The notes below the pieces were generated by a model, which was not told where the DNA came from, did no database searches, and saw only the letters and a program-made list of their open reading frames with translations. This document shows, one piece after another, positions 1 to 10,170 of a stretch of DNA of 64,000 bases. The translations under genes were made by a program, and so were the position numbers. The stretch comes from Polysphondylium violaceum (lineage: Eukaryota; Evosea; Eumycetozoa; Dictyosteliales; Dictyosteliaceae): positions 1 to 64,000 of the forward strand of contig AJWJ01000017.1 of assembly GCA_000277445.1 (NCBI GenBank), given 5' to 3'. Position 1 is the first letter of the stretch. Each line of letters begins with the position of its first letter.

Positions 1-175
1 AAAAAAGAAAAAAGAAAAAAAAAAAAAAAGAAAAAAAAAAAACTTGTATTATTTTATCCAAAAAAACAAAGAAAAACCTATCTAAATAAATTATTTATAT
101 ACTTTTTTTACAATTTAAATTAAATTTATCTGTTCTGTTACTTGGAAATTATATAAATTATTTTTCTACTTTAAT

Positions 176-1196
176 TTATTGATAGATTGTATTGCTGCTA
201 TGATTATTATTATATTTAAAACTATTCCTATTTGAATCAAGACTACTATCCATAGAGTAATAATAATTATGATCTTTTACAATGGGTATTTCATTTGGAT
301 CAAATGAGATAGCTATATCTGAAAATGATAAACATGAGGCATCGATGGATTTGACAGGACCATTTTCGGGTAAATTAATTTCTATCCAGAGTTTGGTCAC
401 TTTTTTTCTGTGAAAATCGATAAAAGAACGTTTGACGAGTTTCCATTCGATAGAGTCTGATTGAAATGTTGTGGTGTTTAGATTATCGAGTTCCAATTCA
501 ATGTTTTGCAAATATCTGCTATTGATCACCAACAAATCATATATAAAGTAAAAAAAGGAAACAACAATCAACGCTGTAAAAATAACGATCGACACTTTGT
601 TTATCCTAGGCAATAAACCCACCAACAGAAGTCCAAGACAAAATAAAAGTAATATACAATGTACAGCTATTATAAAATAAAATGGTCTATTGTAGTATAT
701 CACTATTATATTAATACTTTGTTTCTTGTTGTATTTACTCGCTTGTAAACATTTACCGATGAGATTTTGAATTAATTTTTCTAATAGATTCTATAAATAC
801 ATTCTTTGGTATATAATCTCGAAGATGATATGGATATATATTATTAAAACAAAGAGATCTCTTTAATCTTGTAATGACTACTTTTTGCTCTGTACTCTTT
901 GGATATCTAAACTTAATAATAAACTCCAATGGTTCTTCTTGTTCCTCTTCAATATCATTCTCTATACTACTATCATTATCGTCGTCATTTACCATATTAT
1001 TTTGACTATTATTTATATCACTATTTAAAGTTGATGATGATGATGTTGTTGGAGCTGATATTGATGATGTAGTAGCAGTAGTATTTAAACTAGCACTAGT
1101 GGATGTATTGTTGGCTAATAGGGGTGGTGGGGATAATGATAACATTTCATTGATACCACCATTTATATTATAAATATTATTAATATAAATAAAATT

Positions 1197-1232
<36 letters not shown>

Positions 1233-1292
1233 GTCAGCAGTATCAGTACCAAAAACAGCAACACCACCATCAGTTAATACTGAATCTACCAT
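176..1292 (-). CDS. Two-exon membrane protein of unknown function
   Basis: Model: exon 1 is 1292-757 and exon 2 is 716-176, giving 358 residues. Two open frames that look like separate genes are joined here, because the downstream frame has no usable ATG near its start (it opens on GTG). A 40-bp intron (donor GTAAAT after 757, acceptor AAAG before 716) joins the frames in exact phase. The N-terminal third is low complexity, with an Asn run and Ser/Thr/Asp-rich stretches. A conserved-looking basic segment follows (around EFIIKFRYPKSTEQK). Two hydrophobic helices come next (around residues 190-235), and the hydrophilic tail is about 120 residues. I do not recognise a family. The intron is unusually short for a dictyostelid, so the join needs transcript support; the alternative is a GTG-start fragment beside a 179-residue protein. 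Confidence 0.55.
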
Positions 1293-2424
1293 TTTATTTA
1301 TGAAAAAATATTTAACTCTCTTTTATATGTATAAGTGTACAACAAAATTTTCAAAAAAGAAACAACACTTATTTGATCATGCGCTCTCCATTTTTATATT
1401 CACCCTCCCATTGATAGAATTAAAAAGTAGTGTGTGTGTATGGTGGGTGAGGGGTTGCATTGTGGTGAATGGTGGGGGGAAAAATGTGAATGTAAAAATA
1501 TGAGCAAAAAAGGTTGTTTATGTGATGTGATTCATTCTGGTCAAGCTTTCAGACAATTGGTTAACCTTTGCAAACCCTATTACACAATATGTCGATTTTG
1601 ATGTTGATGTTGATAAAAAATGTTCTCATATGGGTCCCGTAAACCCTTTTTTTTTTTATTATCATGATTGTTGTTGCTTGGGGAAAAGTTGTTTGATGAA
1701 TAGTTTATAGTTTATAGTAACTAGTATATGATCACATAGTGCAATCAGTTAAAATCTTCTTAAATAGCTATATATGCACATATACTTTTAAAAGTAGTAA
1801 TGATTTACCTTTCGGATAACCAACAACACCATATATGTGCTTGTGAAGTGCATTTATAAATAAACAGTCAAAATTTTTATGATAAAATTAATTCTGGATT
1901 TGGGATGTCCAACTCGGTATGAAATTTCAATTAAGAGATTTTCACCCAGTATTACACATTTGGTATTCTTTTTTTTGAATTATCAAACTGTTAACAATCA
2001 CTGATTTTAAAGTGCTTGCGTTTAAAACACCTTGAGTGTGATGATTTAATCTATATCATCTTCATATAAAATCTACTGTCTAAAAAATTTAAACAATAGA
2101 ACTCCTCTAATGGTCAATCGCAACAGTGAATGTATTGTACACCGTAACTTTTTCTAAAGACATAAGTGGTGTTATTTATATAATACCCATAGTTTTCTCA
2201 AGTCAGATGTTCCTTTTTAGGTTTGAGAGATATGAGACTCATATCTCAAACCATGGGCACCTGTAATGCCTGTATGTGAAATGCTACTACTATAAATGTT
2301 ATGTGTGGAAACAATAAAAATATTTTTGAAAAATAAAACAACAAAGAATTTTAAAAAAATCATTAAAAAATTTTACACAAAACCACCAAAAACGAACGAC
2401 ACATAATTATAGATATATTAAAAA
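1293..2424. other. Intergenic region between divergent genes; possible ncRNA sequence
   Basis: There is no convincing open frame. The stretch is less A/T-monotonous than other spacers here. It carries a strong hairpin (2220-2252) and a long-range inverted repeat in which a GCACATATA-type arm near 1776 pairs with TATATGTGC near 1835. It should contain the promoters of both flanking genes. A short plus-strand open frame at 1198-1503 is judged a shadow of the Asn-repeat coding region. Confidence 0.4.
2220..2252. repeat. Hairpin with a two-base bulge
   Basis: The left arm is GGTTTGAGAGATATGAG and the right arm CTCATATCTCAAACC. They pair over 15 bp with a two-base bulge and a one-base gap at the centre. 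It lies about 170 bp upstream of the plus-strand gene at 2425. It could be a small-RNA fold or a regulatory cruciform; the function is unknown. Confidence 0.45.
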
Positions 2425-3123
2425 ATGAAAGATACGAGTACTGTAGAATCAATCAATAGTAATAATGAAAATAAACTCAAGAAACCAAAGAGAAAACAGA
2501 AAAAAGTTAAATCCAAACAACCAATAAATAATGTAGATATTAAAGAACCACAAGAACCACAAGAACAAGAGGAACCAGAACAAGAACAACAAGAAGAAAG
2601 ACAAGTAAAAAAAGAACAACAAAAAGAAAAAGAACAGATATTTACAAAAGGTAAACAAATTACATCACTTATTGATTCATGGTTAAATACATCTTCTAGT
2701 ATCGATGTATATCAAGAGGATACTGAATCTAAAGAAGCAACTAGTACATCAAATACATTGGATAAATATACAATGAAAAAGAAATCTCTTACAAATGATA
2801 CAAATCAAGATATATTTCTAAAAAGTAGTTCTTCTCCTTTTTATATGTTGGAGAATAAAAATAGTAATAACAATAGTAGTAATAGTAATAGTAATAATAA
2901 TAAAAAAGATGTAGTTGGAATGACTAAAAACCAATTAGATAATGTATTAATACAAAGTAACAAGAAAAAGAATTATACAACCAGTCAAAATTTAAATAGA
3001 TATCAACCATATGCAAACCATAGAAAAGGTGAAGAGATTGAAAGTAAAAGTCAATCAATTTCCAAATCTGCTAATAGTAGTAGTAATGGATATAGTAGTG
3101 GTAATAAAAGACCTGTATGGTAA
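2425..3123 (+). CDS. Highly charged low-complexity protein, unknown
   Basis: Single exon, 232 residues, with ATG in an A-rich context. The first 75 residues are strongly Lys/Glu/Gln-rich, with a basic patch (KKPKRKQKKVKSK) that could serve nuclear or nucleolar targeting, then an acidic Gln/Glu/Pro tract. Around residue 80 is the only ordered-looking segment (KGKQITSLIDSWLNTSSS). The rest is Asn/Ser-rich and ends in RPVW. No family is recognised. It is divergent from the membrane-protein gene to its left and convergent with EMC1, whose stop codon lies 60 bp away, so the 3' UTRs probably overlap. Probably a lineage-specific disordered protein. Confidence 0.6.
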   Translation: MKDTSTVESINSNNENKLKKPKRKQKKVKSKQPINNVDIKEPQEPQEQEEPEQEQQEERQVKKEQQKEKEQIFTKGKQITSLIDSWLNTSSSIDVYQEDTESKEATSTSNTLDKYTMKKKSLTNDTNQDIFLKSSSSPFYMLENKNSNNNSSNSNSNNNKKDVVGMTKNQLDNVLIQSNKKKNYTTSQNLNRYQPYANHRKGEEIESKSQSISKSANSSSNGYSSGNKRPVW

Positions 3124-3183
3124 TGATAATAATAATAAACACTATTCTTTTGTATATATTAAATATGTATATGTATATGTTAT

Positions 3184-6100
3184 TTATTTCCATTTCTTTT
3201 TTAAAGCTAAAGAATCTTTCCAATTCTTTGAAATAAAGGTTAAAATTAAAAGTACGATAGAGGTGATAATGAGGGCAATGTGATTGAAGCTGTCGGATAA
3301 AATATCATAGGGTAAAGAGGGAGCGATAAGAGTACAAAATACATCGACGCCATAGGCCAACACGATGGAAGTGGATTCCAAATCTGTGCCTTGGGTCTCT
3401 ATGGATCTGAGTGCTGGGATCGTGGTGTTGAATGTAATGTAAAAAAAGGGTGGAAAGGCGAGTCTGGGGCCATAGGGAATGAGGCCTTCTTCTTGGTCGG
3501 TGGGCAAGGCCTCTTCGGGGGTGGGACGACGGGCGTTGATCCATTTCTTGTCGATGGGGAGGATTTGGCCACTGACAGTGCCCACGAGCACGTTCTTTGA
3601 TGTAATGCCTTTGGTGGTGATGGCCAAACGCATGGTTTTGATGAGGCCTTGGACAAAATCAAAGGTCTTGTGTTTGATGATAAGGTTGGCGGCAATGTCT
3701 TGCTTGGAGGTCGAGAGCGAACTGTAGGTGTCTTGGGTCCACTCGACAGTCTTTTCAAACATGTCAATGACAGAGATGTGTTGCTTGTGGCTGGTGAGGT
3801 CATAGTGGGCATAGACGACACTGTTTTCAGTGTGCACGATCGAGACTTTGGCAGCCGAGTGGGCGTGGGTAAATGATTTGATGGTGATGCCCGACACGGC
3901 GTCAACCAAGGTGATGGTGAGCAACGAGAGCTTGGGGTCCAACGAGGCAATAGAGATGACGTTTCTATTGACATACTTTGGCAAAAGGTTTCTGTTGCCG
4001 AGGATGACGGCAGGTGATTGAATGATTTCGTGGGCGTTGGACGAGCCGACGGCAAGGATCTGGTGGTTGGCGCCAAACGAGATCTTCCAGGTGGGGTCAG
4101 ACTTGAGTTGGCCCTTTAATCCATTAGCCATGCTGTCGATACGGTAGCCCTGTACGGTGGCGGCAGTGTGGTTGACGAGGTAATAGTTGACAATGTTTTT
4201 CATTGAGGCAAAAGAGTGATGACGGATATACTCGTTCCAGGGATACACTTGGACCATGGGTGAGGGTTGGTTGGGTGGGTAGTCGACGGCAATCATGAGC
4301 AATTGGTGGTGATGGTCATCGACAATGGGCAAAATGGATGCATGCAAGATGTTGTGGTTGATTATCTTGTTGCTGCTCTCTTTGCCATTCAATGGATTGA
4401 TAAAGCTCACAACAGACTTGGTTGATGACGACTTTGAGGTGGTAGAGATCACAATGGCAGCCTCGGGAGGATAATAGAGTGTTTTCTTGGTGATGAATAT
4501 CTTGCTCTCGGCACGGGATCTATCAAAGTCGCTGTAATATCTGCTCCATACAATGGTGCCCTTGTCACTAGACAAGCCAAATACTTTGCCTGCCAATGTG
4601 GTCAATAAAATCATCTTTGGTGTACGTTGTTTGTTGCCATTGTCTTGGTTGATAATGACATCTTTATTAGCATCAGTACTGCTGCCCATGAATAGAGATA
4701 CGAGATCTTGAATTTGTGTAGTTATTCTTCTGGTAAAGTGTTGAATAAAGCCTTGGGTCGAGTTGAATTCATATTCAAACTCTTCCAACTTGGCCAACTC
4801 TGGGAGAGGGAAATCGATAATCTCACTAGCCAAAACAGACGACAAGCTTTCTTCTCTTGTCCACAAGAGGATGGGTGGCTCGTCGGCTCTGCTTGAATAT
4901 TGGATCATATGAATAGCCCAATCGTTGGTGACGACAAGACAGTAGCCTTGTTTGTCTGTAGAGAATATACTCTCTATGTCTCCATTGACAGTGGTATTGA
5001 TTCCCATTGGAAGGGGTTGAGGGTTCTTGGCACTCTCTGTAGCCAAAGCCAACTCAATCTTTCCGTCACTCTTGTTTGAACCAATAAATAATTGTTGTTG
5101 TTGACCTGATAACGATGGTCTGACCATTACATAGTGTTGTTCAATCATAGTGATGACAGATAAACGTCTGTTTGTGTATTCCAATAAAAGTTTACTCTTG
5201 TTTGAGAGAACGACGGTGAATCTGTTGTCGGGGTAGACAGAGTCGACACCCACAATAGAGATACCTTGCTCCTTGATCAACGAGAATAGAGCAATGGTTT
5301 GCTTTTCGACATTTAAAGCATTACCGTTCTTTTCCTCTTGGATATCCAATACGTGTATATTGTTTGCACTGCTAGTGTACACGATAGCTCCCTCCAAAGC
5401 CAAGTGACCAGTGACTTGATCGCCAGCTGCCAAATCCAAAGATACACTATGCTTGCTCTTACTTGTATCAACCTTTGAATTTTGATAATTGATTGGTAAG
5501 AATTGTACATTATTGTCTGTGTCTCTATAGTATAGATAAAAAGTGTTTGGAATGGATTGATAGTTCTTTTCGCTGTCAATATTTGCACTAGACAATATTG
5601 TTCCTCTTTTAATAGATAAAAACACTACACTATCTAAACAAAGTACTCTCAATGTATCAATATTGACAAATGAAGCTTGATAGCATTGATTTGTAGAAAC
5701 AATCACTTGATTCCAAATCAACTCACCATTCACTCTACTCCAATATCTAATTATATTACCATTTGAAATTGTAATAAAATCTATATATAAATATTAATAT
5801 CATATCAAAATACTGACACTACTATCTCCTACTCTATATTACATACAATCTTTATCTAAATCATTTATCAATATTTGTTCAAATGTATCTTCTTGAACTG
5901 GTATCAATTGTCTCCATTCTATATGTCAACATATTAGTATATCATAACAATAATAACAATAATAATAAACAATAACAATAACAATTATCTCCTATGATAC
6001 ATACTTGTAATACCAGTGTTTTTATCTAACAAAGCCAATGAAAAGGAATTTGTATAATTGTTTGTATTTTGGTTATAAACCAATAGTTTAGATTGAACCA

Positions 6101-6251
6101 ATAGATCTTGGTCATAGTCAAACACAGATTCCAATTGGCCTATATTTCTAATACTCCAATCACGAAGTCCTACCTCTTCTTCATAGATTCCCAAACAACA
6201 ACCTACGATTAATCCAATGAATAGGACAAGCAATGTTGGTGTAGTGCTCAT
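3184..6251 (-). CDS. emc1: ER membrane protein complex subunit 1 (EMC1)
   Basis: Three exons: 6251-6005, 5918-5847 and 5780-3184. All junctions have GT/AG and keep phase, giving 971 residues. Signal-peptide-like residues 1-21 are followed by the lumenal beta-propeller start (YEEEVGLRDW; later ISNGNIIRYW, as in EMC1 of other eukaryotes). The C-terminal DUF1620-type region contains SIVLAYGVDVFCTLIAPS and a single transmembrane helix (IALIITSIVLLILTFIS) before a short basic cytosolic tail. EMC1 is the large lumenal and membrane subunit of the EMC insertase, which inserts tail-anchored and multipass proteins into the ER. The length fits the family (about 950-1000). About 3300-5000 is strikingly GC-rich compared with the first exons. 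It is head-to-head with the ATP synthase epsilon gene. Confidence 0.9.
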
Positions 6252-6490
6252 TATGCAGGGTATCTATCTCTATCTCTGTATTTATATGAAATCTAATATA
6301 AAATGTGATCATCACCCACACGCACACTTTTACGCATACTGAAAATTTTTGTAAAAACCGAACTTCTCAAATGATGCCTCTCTCATAGTTTTTTTTTTCT
6401 GCGTCCTGTGAAAAAATATTTTCTTTTTTTTTTGATTTTTCCCTCTTATTTTTTATTTATCATACTTTGAAATATATATATTAAATAGAA
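6252..6490. promoter_or_regulatory. Bidirectional promoter, EMC1 / ATP synthase epsilon
   Basis: This is a 239-bp spacer between divergent start codons. It has T/A homopolymers and an island of GC-bearing words (CACCCACACGCACAC, TTACGCATACTG, CCTCTCTCATAG, TGCGTCCTG). Similar CTCTC and GCGC islands sit in other divergent spacers of this window. No TATA box or start site can be fixed from sequence alone. Confidence 0.45.
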
Positions 6491-6974
6491 ATGGCAGGTC
6501 AATTTTGGAGAGCCGCTGGCTTAACTTATTTACAATACTCTAGCATGTGTGCTTCTCATCTCAGAAATGCTTTAAAAGAGCCATTCAGAGCCACCGCTAA
6601 CAACAGAGAAAAATTCGAATCATCCGTCACTGAATACGTTAACGGCAAAGAATCTAGCACTTGTAAGATATCTTGTTTTTCACACATATACTGTTAGCGC
6701 ACAATCATCAATAATAGATACAGAGATAGTAATGAATGATCAATATTCGTACATATGATATGATAATAGGGATAGATATGATCATCATTCATTATTACAT
6801 CAACATATTACACAAACAAACTGTATCATGAGAATAAGAGAACATACAAAACACATTAGCTCGTTATTGATCAATGATCGTACTCATCATAACATATATA
6901 CTAACATATTAAACAATCCTATAGTAACTCTTGACACTGCTCTCCTCCAAAAACAACTCAAATTAACCAAGTAA
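6491..6974 (+). CDS. Mitochondrial ATP synthase F1 subunit epsilon
   Basis: Two exons, 6491-6662 and 6925-6974, give 73 residues. The donor GTAAGA and acceptor ATAG keep phase, and the second exon ends LLQKQLKLTK. The start QFWRAAGLTYLQYSSMCASH matches the short eukaryotic epsilon subunit (compare YWRQAGLSYIRYSQICA), followed by the conserved LRNALK segment. Epsilon binds the foot of the rotor stalk with gamma and delta in F1. The length is slightly above the usual 50-70. The bases just before ATG are A-rich. The gene shares a short promoter with EMC1 on the other strand. The 262-bp intron is long for this window and holds nothing recognisable. Confidence 0.85.
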
Positions 6975-7187
6975 ATAGATAGTTTATACAGGACAGAGTA
7001 TTATAGTAATATAGAATAAAAAAATAATATAAAAAAAATCATATGTTAAAGTACAATAGTGGATTTTTTAATTAATCGCAAGATAGAAACATGTTATGTA
7101 GAGATAGATAGAGATATTCATTATGTTTATTTGTTTTTATTGTTGTTTTGTTGTTACTCAGTTGGATGATGGCTATCATTAATTCAT

Positions 7188-8520
7188 TCATACAAGATAT
7201 TCATTTAATTGTTCAATGATTGTAGGATAGATTAGTTGATGAGCATCAATGGCCCAAATGAAATCTACATGAGAGTAGTTTTCAACGATTTGCCAGTACT
7301 TTAGAGTTGGGTGAGGTAGCTTTTGAACGAGCTGGTCGACGTCAGTGGGAGTAGTGAGGATGTCTTTGTCGGCAGAGTAGAGTACAATGTTAAGGTTGTT
7401 TGGCAACAGTGCATAGTCGTACAGAGGTGGAAGGGATGTGCCATAGTGGCGTTTGTTTTCTTTGGCCCCGTAATCGTACATTCTCAACACACCCGACCGG
7501 TACATTTGCGTGAAATGGTTCATGTTCATCATGGACGTGCCCGAGGGATCGTTGGCGGCAATCAGCGGCACGCGGGTAGAGTTTTGTCTGTGGGATGCCC
7601 CCACCAGCATCTCAATCACTGTCGAGCAGCATCCATTGCATATGTTACACACATTGATAAACTGGTTTCTAAAGAGTTTGGGTGACGGCAGGAATTGGTT
7701 GATGCCCAGGAATGAGAGCAGACCGTCGAAATGCAGACTAGCCAAGCCTTTAAGAATAGGATTCTGCATGTGTGTCAAGTTGCCTACTGGCCCAAGTCCG
7801 ACAAACAGTGATACCTTATATGCTAGTTCTGGAAACTTTAGAAATGATAGAAAAGAAACCAGTGTTCCTTGACTATGACCCACAAGCCCGACATGACTCG
7901 CACCCGTGTATTCCAAAACATAGTCTATCAAATAAGGTGTATCATATTCTGCCATTTCATCAAAAGAGAATTGCCAATACTCTTTATCCTTTTTACTATC
8001 AAATCTAGTATGATTTAAACTTTACATAGTATCTATGAGTTAGTAAGAGATATAAATTGTTTATAATCAATACCACTACATACCTATAAGTTGTCCCTCT
8101 AAAATTCATTAACCAAACATCGTATCCTTGATCTGCCAATATATAAGCTAAGCTTTGATGAGGTAGATTTACAACCCAACTAATGTATTATGATAAGTAC
8201 AAAATAAAATGAAACTACAAGTGAATAAACACCTACCCAAATGAAGAATCAAGTAATCCATGTTGTAATATTACAGGTTTTCTATCTTTACTCCCCTTTC
8301 CATTTATTCCCCATGGAATTCTAAATATTGTCAGAATATATCCGTCACCTGTAGTTAAGTAATGCTTTTCGGTTTGATATCCATGACTTTGAATCAATTC
8401 CTCTAAATTTAATTTAGATTCCAATAAAATATCTAATTCATTTTTATCTTGATTTGCATTAATTAGTTGAATCAATAGTAATAATACCAATACCGGGGAT
8501 TTCATTTTATGCATTCTCAT
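7188..8520 (-). CDS. Acid lipase-type alpha/beta hydrolase A (secreted/lysosomal)
   Basis: Three exons: 8520-8237, 8179-8084 and 8019-7188, giving 403 residues with all phases intact. A signal peptide (about residues 5-22) precedes the AB-hydrolase lipase domain of the lysosomal acid/gastric lipase family: [17 protein letters not shown], the oxyanion-region [13 protein letters not shown], then the nucleophile elbow GHSQG with Ser near 176. The acid Asp is likely in SADKDILTT and the His in SHVDFIW. These enzymes hydrolyse sterol esters or triglycerides in acidic compartments. Introns fall after the SSFG and GTTYS motifs. Residues encoded by 7300-7720 use many G/C-ending codons. The neighbouring gene upstream is an intronless paralogue in the same orientation. 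Confidence 0.85.
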
Positions 8521-8664
8521 AGGGTTAAAGTAATGTGAAATAAATAAAATAAAAATTAATTATCTACAGATACACACAATTGTGTGGGTGTATATGTTTT
8601 TTTTTTCATATCATTTATTTATTTCATTGTAATCATAATATCATATATTTATATAAGTATTATT

Positions 8665-9843
8665 TCAATGATATACTTTTAACTGTTCAATTATTTTTGA
8701 ATAGATCAAAGTGTTGGCATCAAGAGACCAAACAAAATCAATATGGGCATAATTATCTACCAATTGAGAGTGTTTTAATACACCTTTTGGAAGTTGATTG
8801 ATAAGAATCTGTACATCTGTTGTAGTGGATAAAACATCCTCTTTTCCATAAAAGAATGCAAGATTTAAGTTGTTAGGAAGTTTGGTGAGATCATAGACTG
8901 GAGGGGACGATTGTTTATACATTTTCTGGTTATCTTTACCATAGTCAAACATTTGGAATTTTTTATTTCTCTTTATTTGAGAGAAATGTTGCATATTTTT
9001 CAAGCTAGTACCTGCAGGTTCGTGACCGGATATAACTGGATTTCTAGTATCGTTAAATGGTCCATTATGGGGACCAACCAACATCTCGATGCCTGTGGCA
9101 CAACATCTTTTGCATAGTCCACAATAGAGAATAAACTCTTTTCTAAGAGTAGAAGGCTTAGGTAAAAATCTTTGGAATCCTAATCCTACCAATGCACCAT
9201 CAACATGAAGTTCAGCCATTACGTTGAAAAAGTCATTACGCATATTAGTAATTGTTGAAATTGGTGCAAGAGCTGCAACATATGATACTTTATTGGAAAA
9301 TCCAGCAACTCTGAGAAAAGATATCCAAGCAGCTTGATTCCCTTGTGAATGGCCAACAATTGCACATTTGGTTGCCCCAGTTTGTCTTAATATATAATCT
9401 ATTGTATTTGGTGTATCATATAATCCCAATTGATCAAAAGAAAAATCCCAAAATGCTGAATCTTTATCTGTAAACTTTGTATGACCTAAACTATAAGCAT
9501 TTCCTCTAAAATTTATCATCCAAACATCATATCCTTGATCGGCCAAAATATAACCTAATCCATAACCTGGCAAATTAAATATCCAAGTAAATGAACTATC
9601 ACAAAGTCCATGTTGTAATAAAATTGGTTTATTATTACTGGTCTTTCCATTTTTTCCAAAAGGAATACGATGTACTGTTAAAATATAACCATCAGTTGTT
9701 AATACTGAATGTTTTTCAATTGGATAACCATAACTAGCAACTATTTCTTCTATTGATGAACTTGCTTCTTGAGAAACTGTCAAACAATTTACCAATTGAA
9801 TTGAAACTACTATTAAAAGTATAGTTTTAATTATATTATTCAT
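8665..9843 (-). CDS. Acid lipase-type alpha/beta hydrolase B (intronless paralogue)
   Basis: Single exon, 392 residues from the ATG at 9843. That ATG has an AAAA leader and opens directly into a signal peptide (NNIIKTILLIVVSIQLVNC). An in-frame ATG 33 bp upstream is less likely, since it would put polar residues ahead of the signal peptide. The domain order matches lipase [41 protein letters not shown] and GHSQG with Ser near 166. The acid is in KEDVLSTTTD and the His in AHIDFVW. Cys residues in GLCKRCC correspond to NICNGCC in A. It is uniformly AT-rich and lacks both introns of A, so one copy gained or lost introns after duplication. Substrate is unknown beyond lipid esters. Confidence 0.87.
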   Translation of the reverse strand: MNNIIKTILLIVVSIQLVNCLTVSQEASSSIEEIVASYGYPIEKHSVLTTDGYILTVHRIPFGKNGKTSNNKPILLQHGLCDSSFTWIFNLPGYGLGYILADQGYDVWMINFRGNAYSLGHTKFTDKDSAFWDFSFDQLGLYDTPNTIDYILRQTGATKCAIVGHSQGNQAAWISFLRVAGFSNKVSYVAALAPISTITNMRNDFFNVMAELHVDGALVGLGFQRFLPKPSTLRKEFILYCGLCKRCCATGIEMLVGPHNGPFNDTRNPVISGHEPAGTSLKNMQHFSQIKRNKKFQMFDYGKDNQKMYKQSSPPVYDLTKLPNNLNLAFFYGKEDVLSTTTDVQILINQLPKGVLKHSQLVDNYAHIDFVWSLDANTLIYSKIIEQLKVYH

Positions 9844-10170
9844 TTTTAAATATGCTCTAAAAAATAAACTTTCCAATAGTATTTATATTTATATTTTTAT
9901 TGATATTTCACATATTAATTTGATTCAAGATCATTCAACTTGTATGTTACTAGAAAGAGGGTCAATTTTATAATATAGATCTCTAAAAATAAAAATTTGT
10001 TTGCGTAGTAAGTGTCATAAAAATGTGTTAATTATTAAATATTTTAAACTCTAACTTTTTAAATAGCTAATTCATCTAAAGTTAACACATAATTAATCTT
10101 ACCATACGTAATGTTTCTGTCTCTAATTAAAAAAAAAAAATAAAAAAAATAGTTTATTTTTATTATGATT
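9844..10170. other. Intergenic spacer with short inverted repeat
   Basis: About 330 bp between the lipase B start and the stop of the NADH dehydrogenase gene. No open frame. ATGTGTTAA (10023-10031) is repeated inverted as TTAACACAT (10082-10090). The rest is A/T tracts. It should contain the lipase B promoter and the dehydrogenase 3' end. Confidence 0.4.

Noticed and set aside
1198-1503. Plus-strand open frame starting with a Leu run
   Set aside because: It is the reverse of the Asn-repeat coding region and continues into promoter DNA; composition is unlike a protein.
2253-2290. SRP-RNA Alu-like words (GGGCACCTGTAATGCC)
   Set aside because: Only the short loop motif is present; the following sequence turns AT-rich and no S-domain could be found before the next gene.
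3399-4076. Long alternative-frame open reading (225 codons) inside EMC1
   Set aside because: It arises from the GC-rich, stop-poor part of EMC1; Ser/Pro/Arg-rich with no motifs, while the EMC1 frame is clearly homologous.
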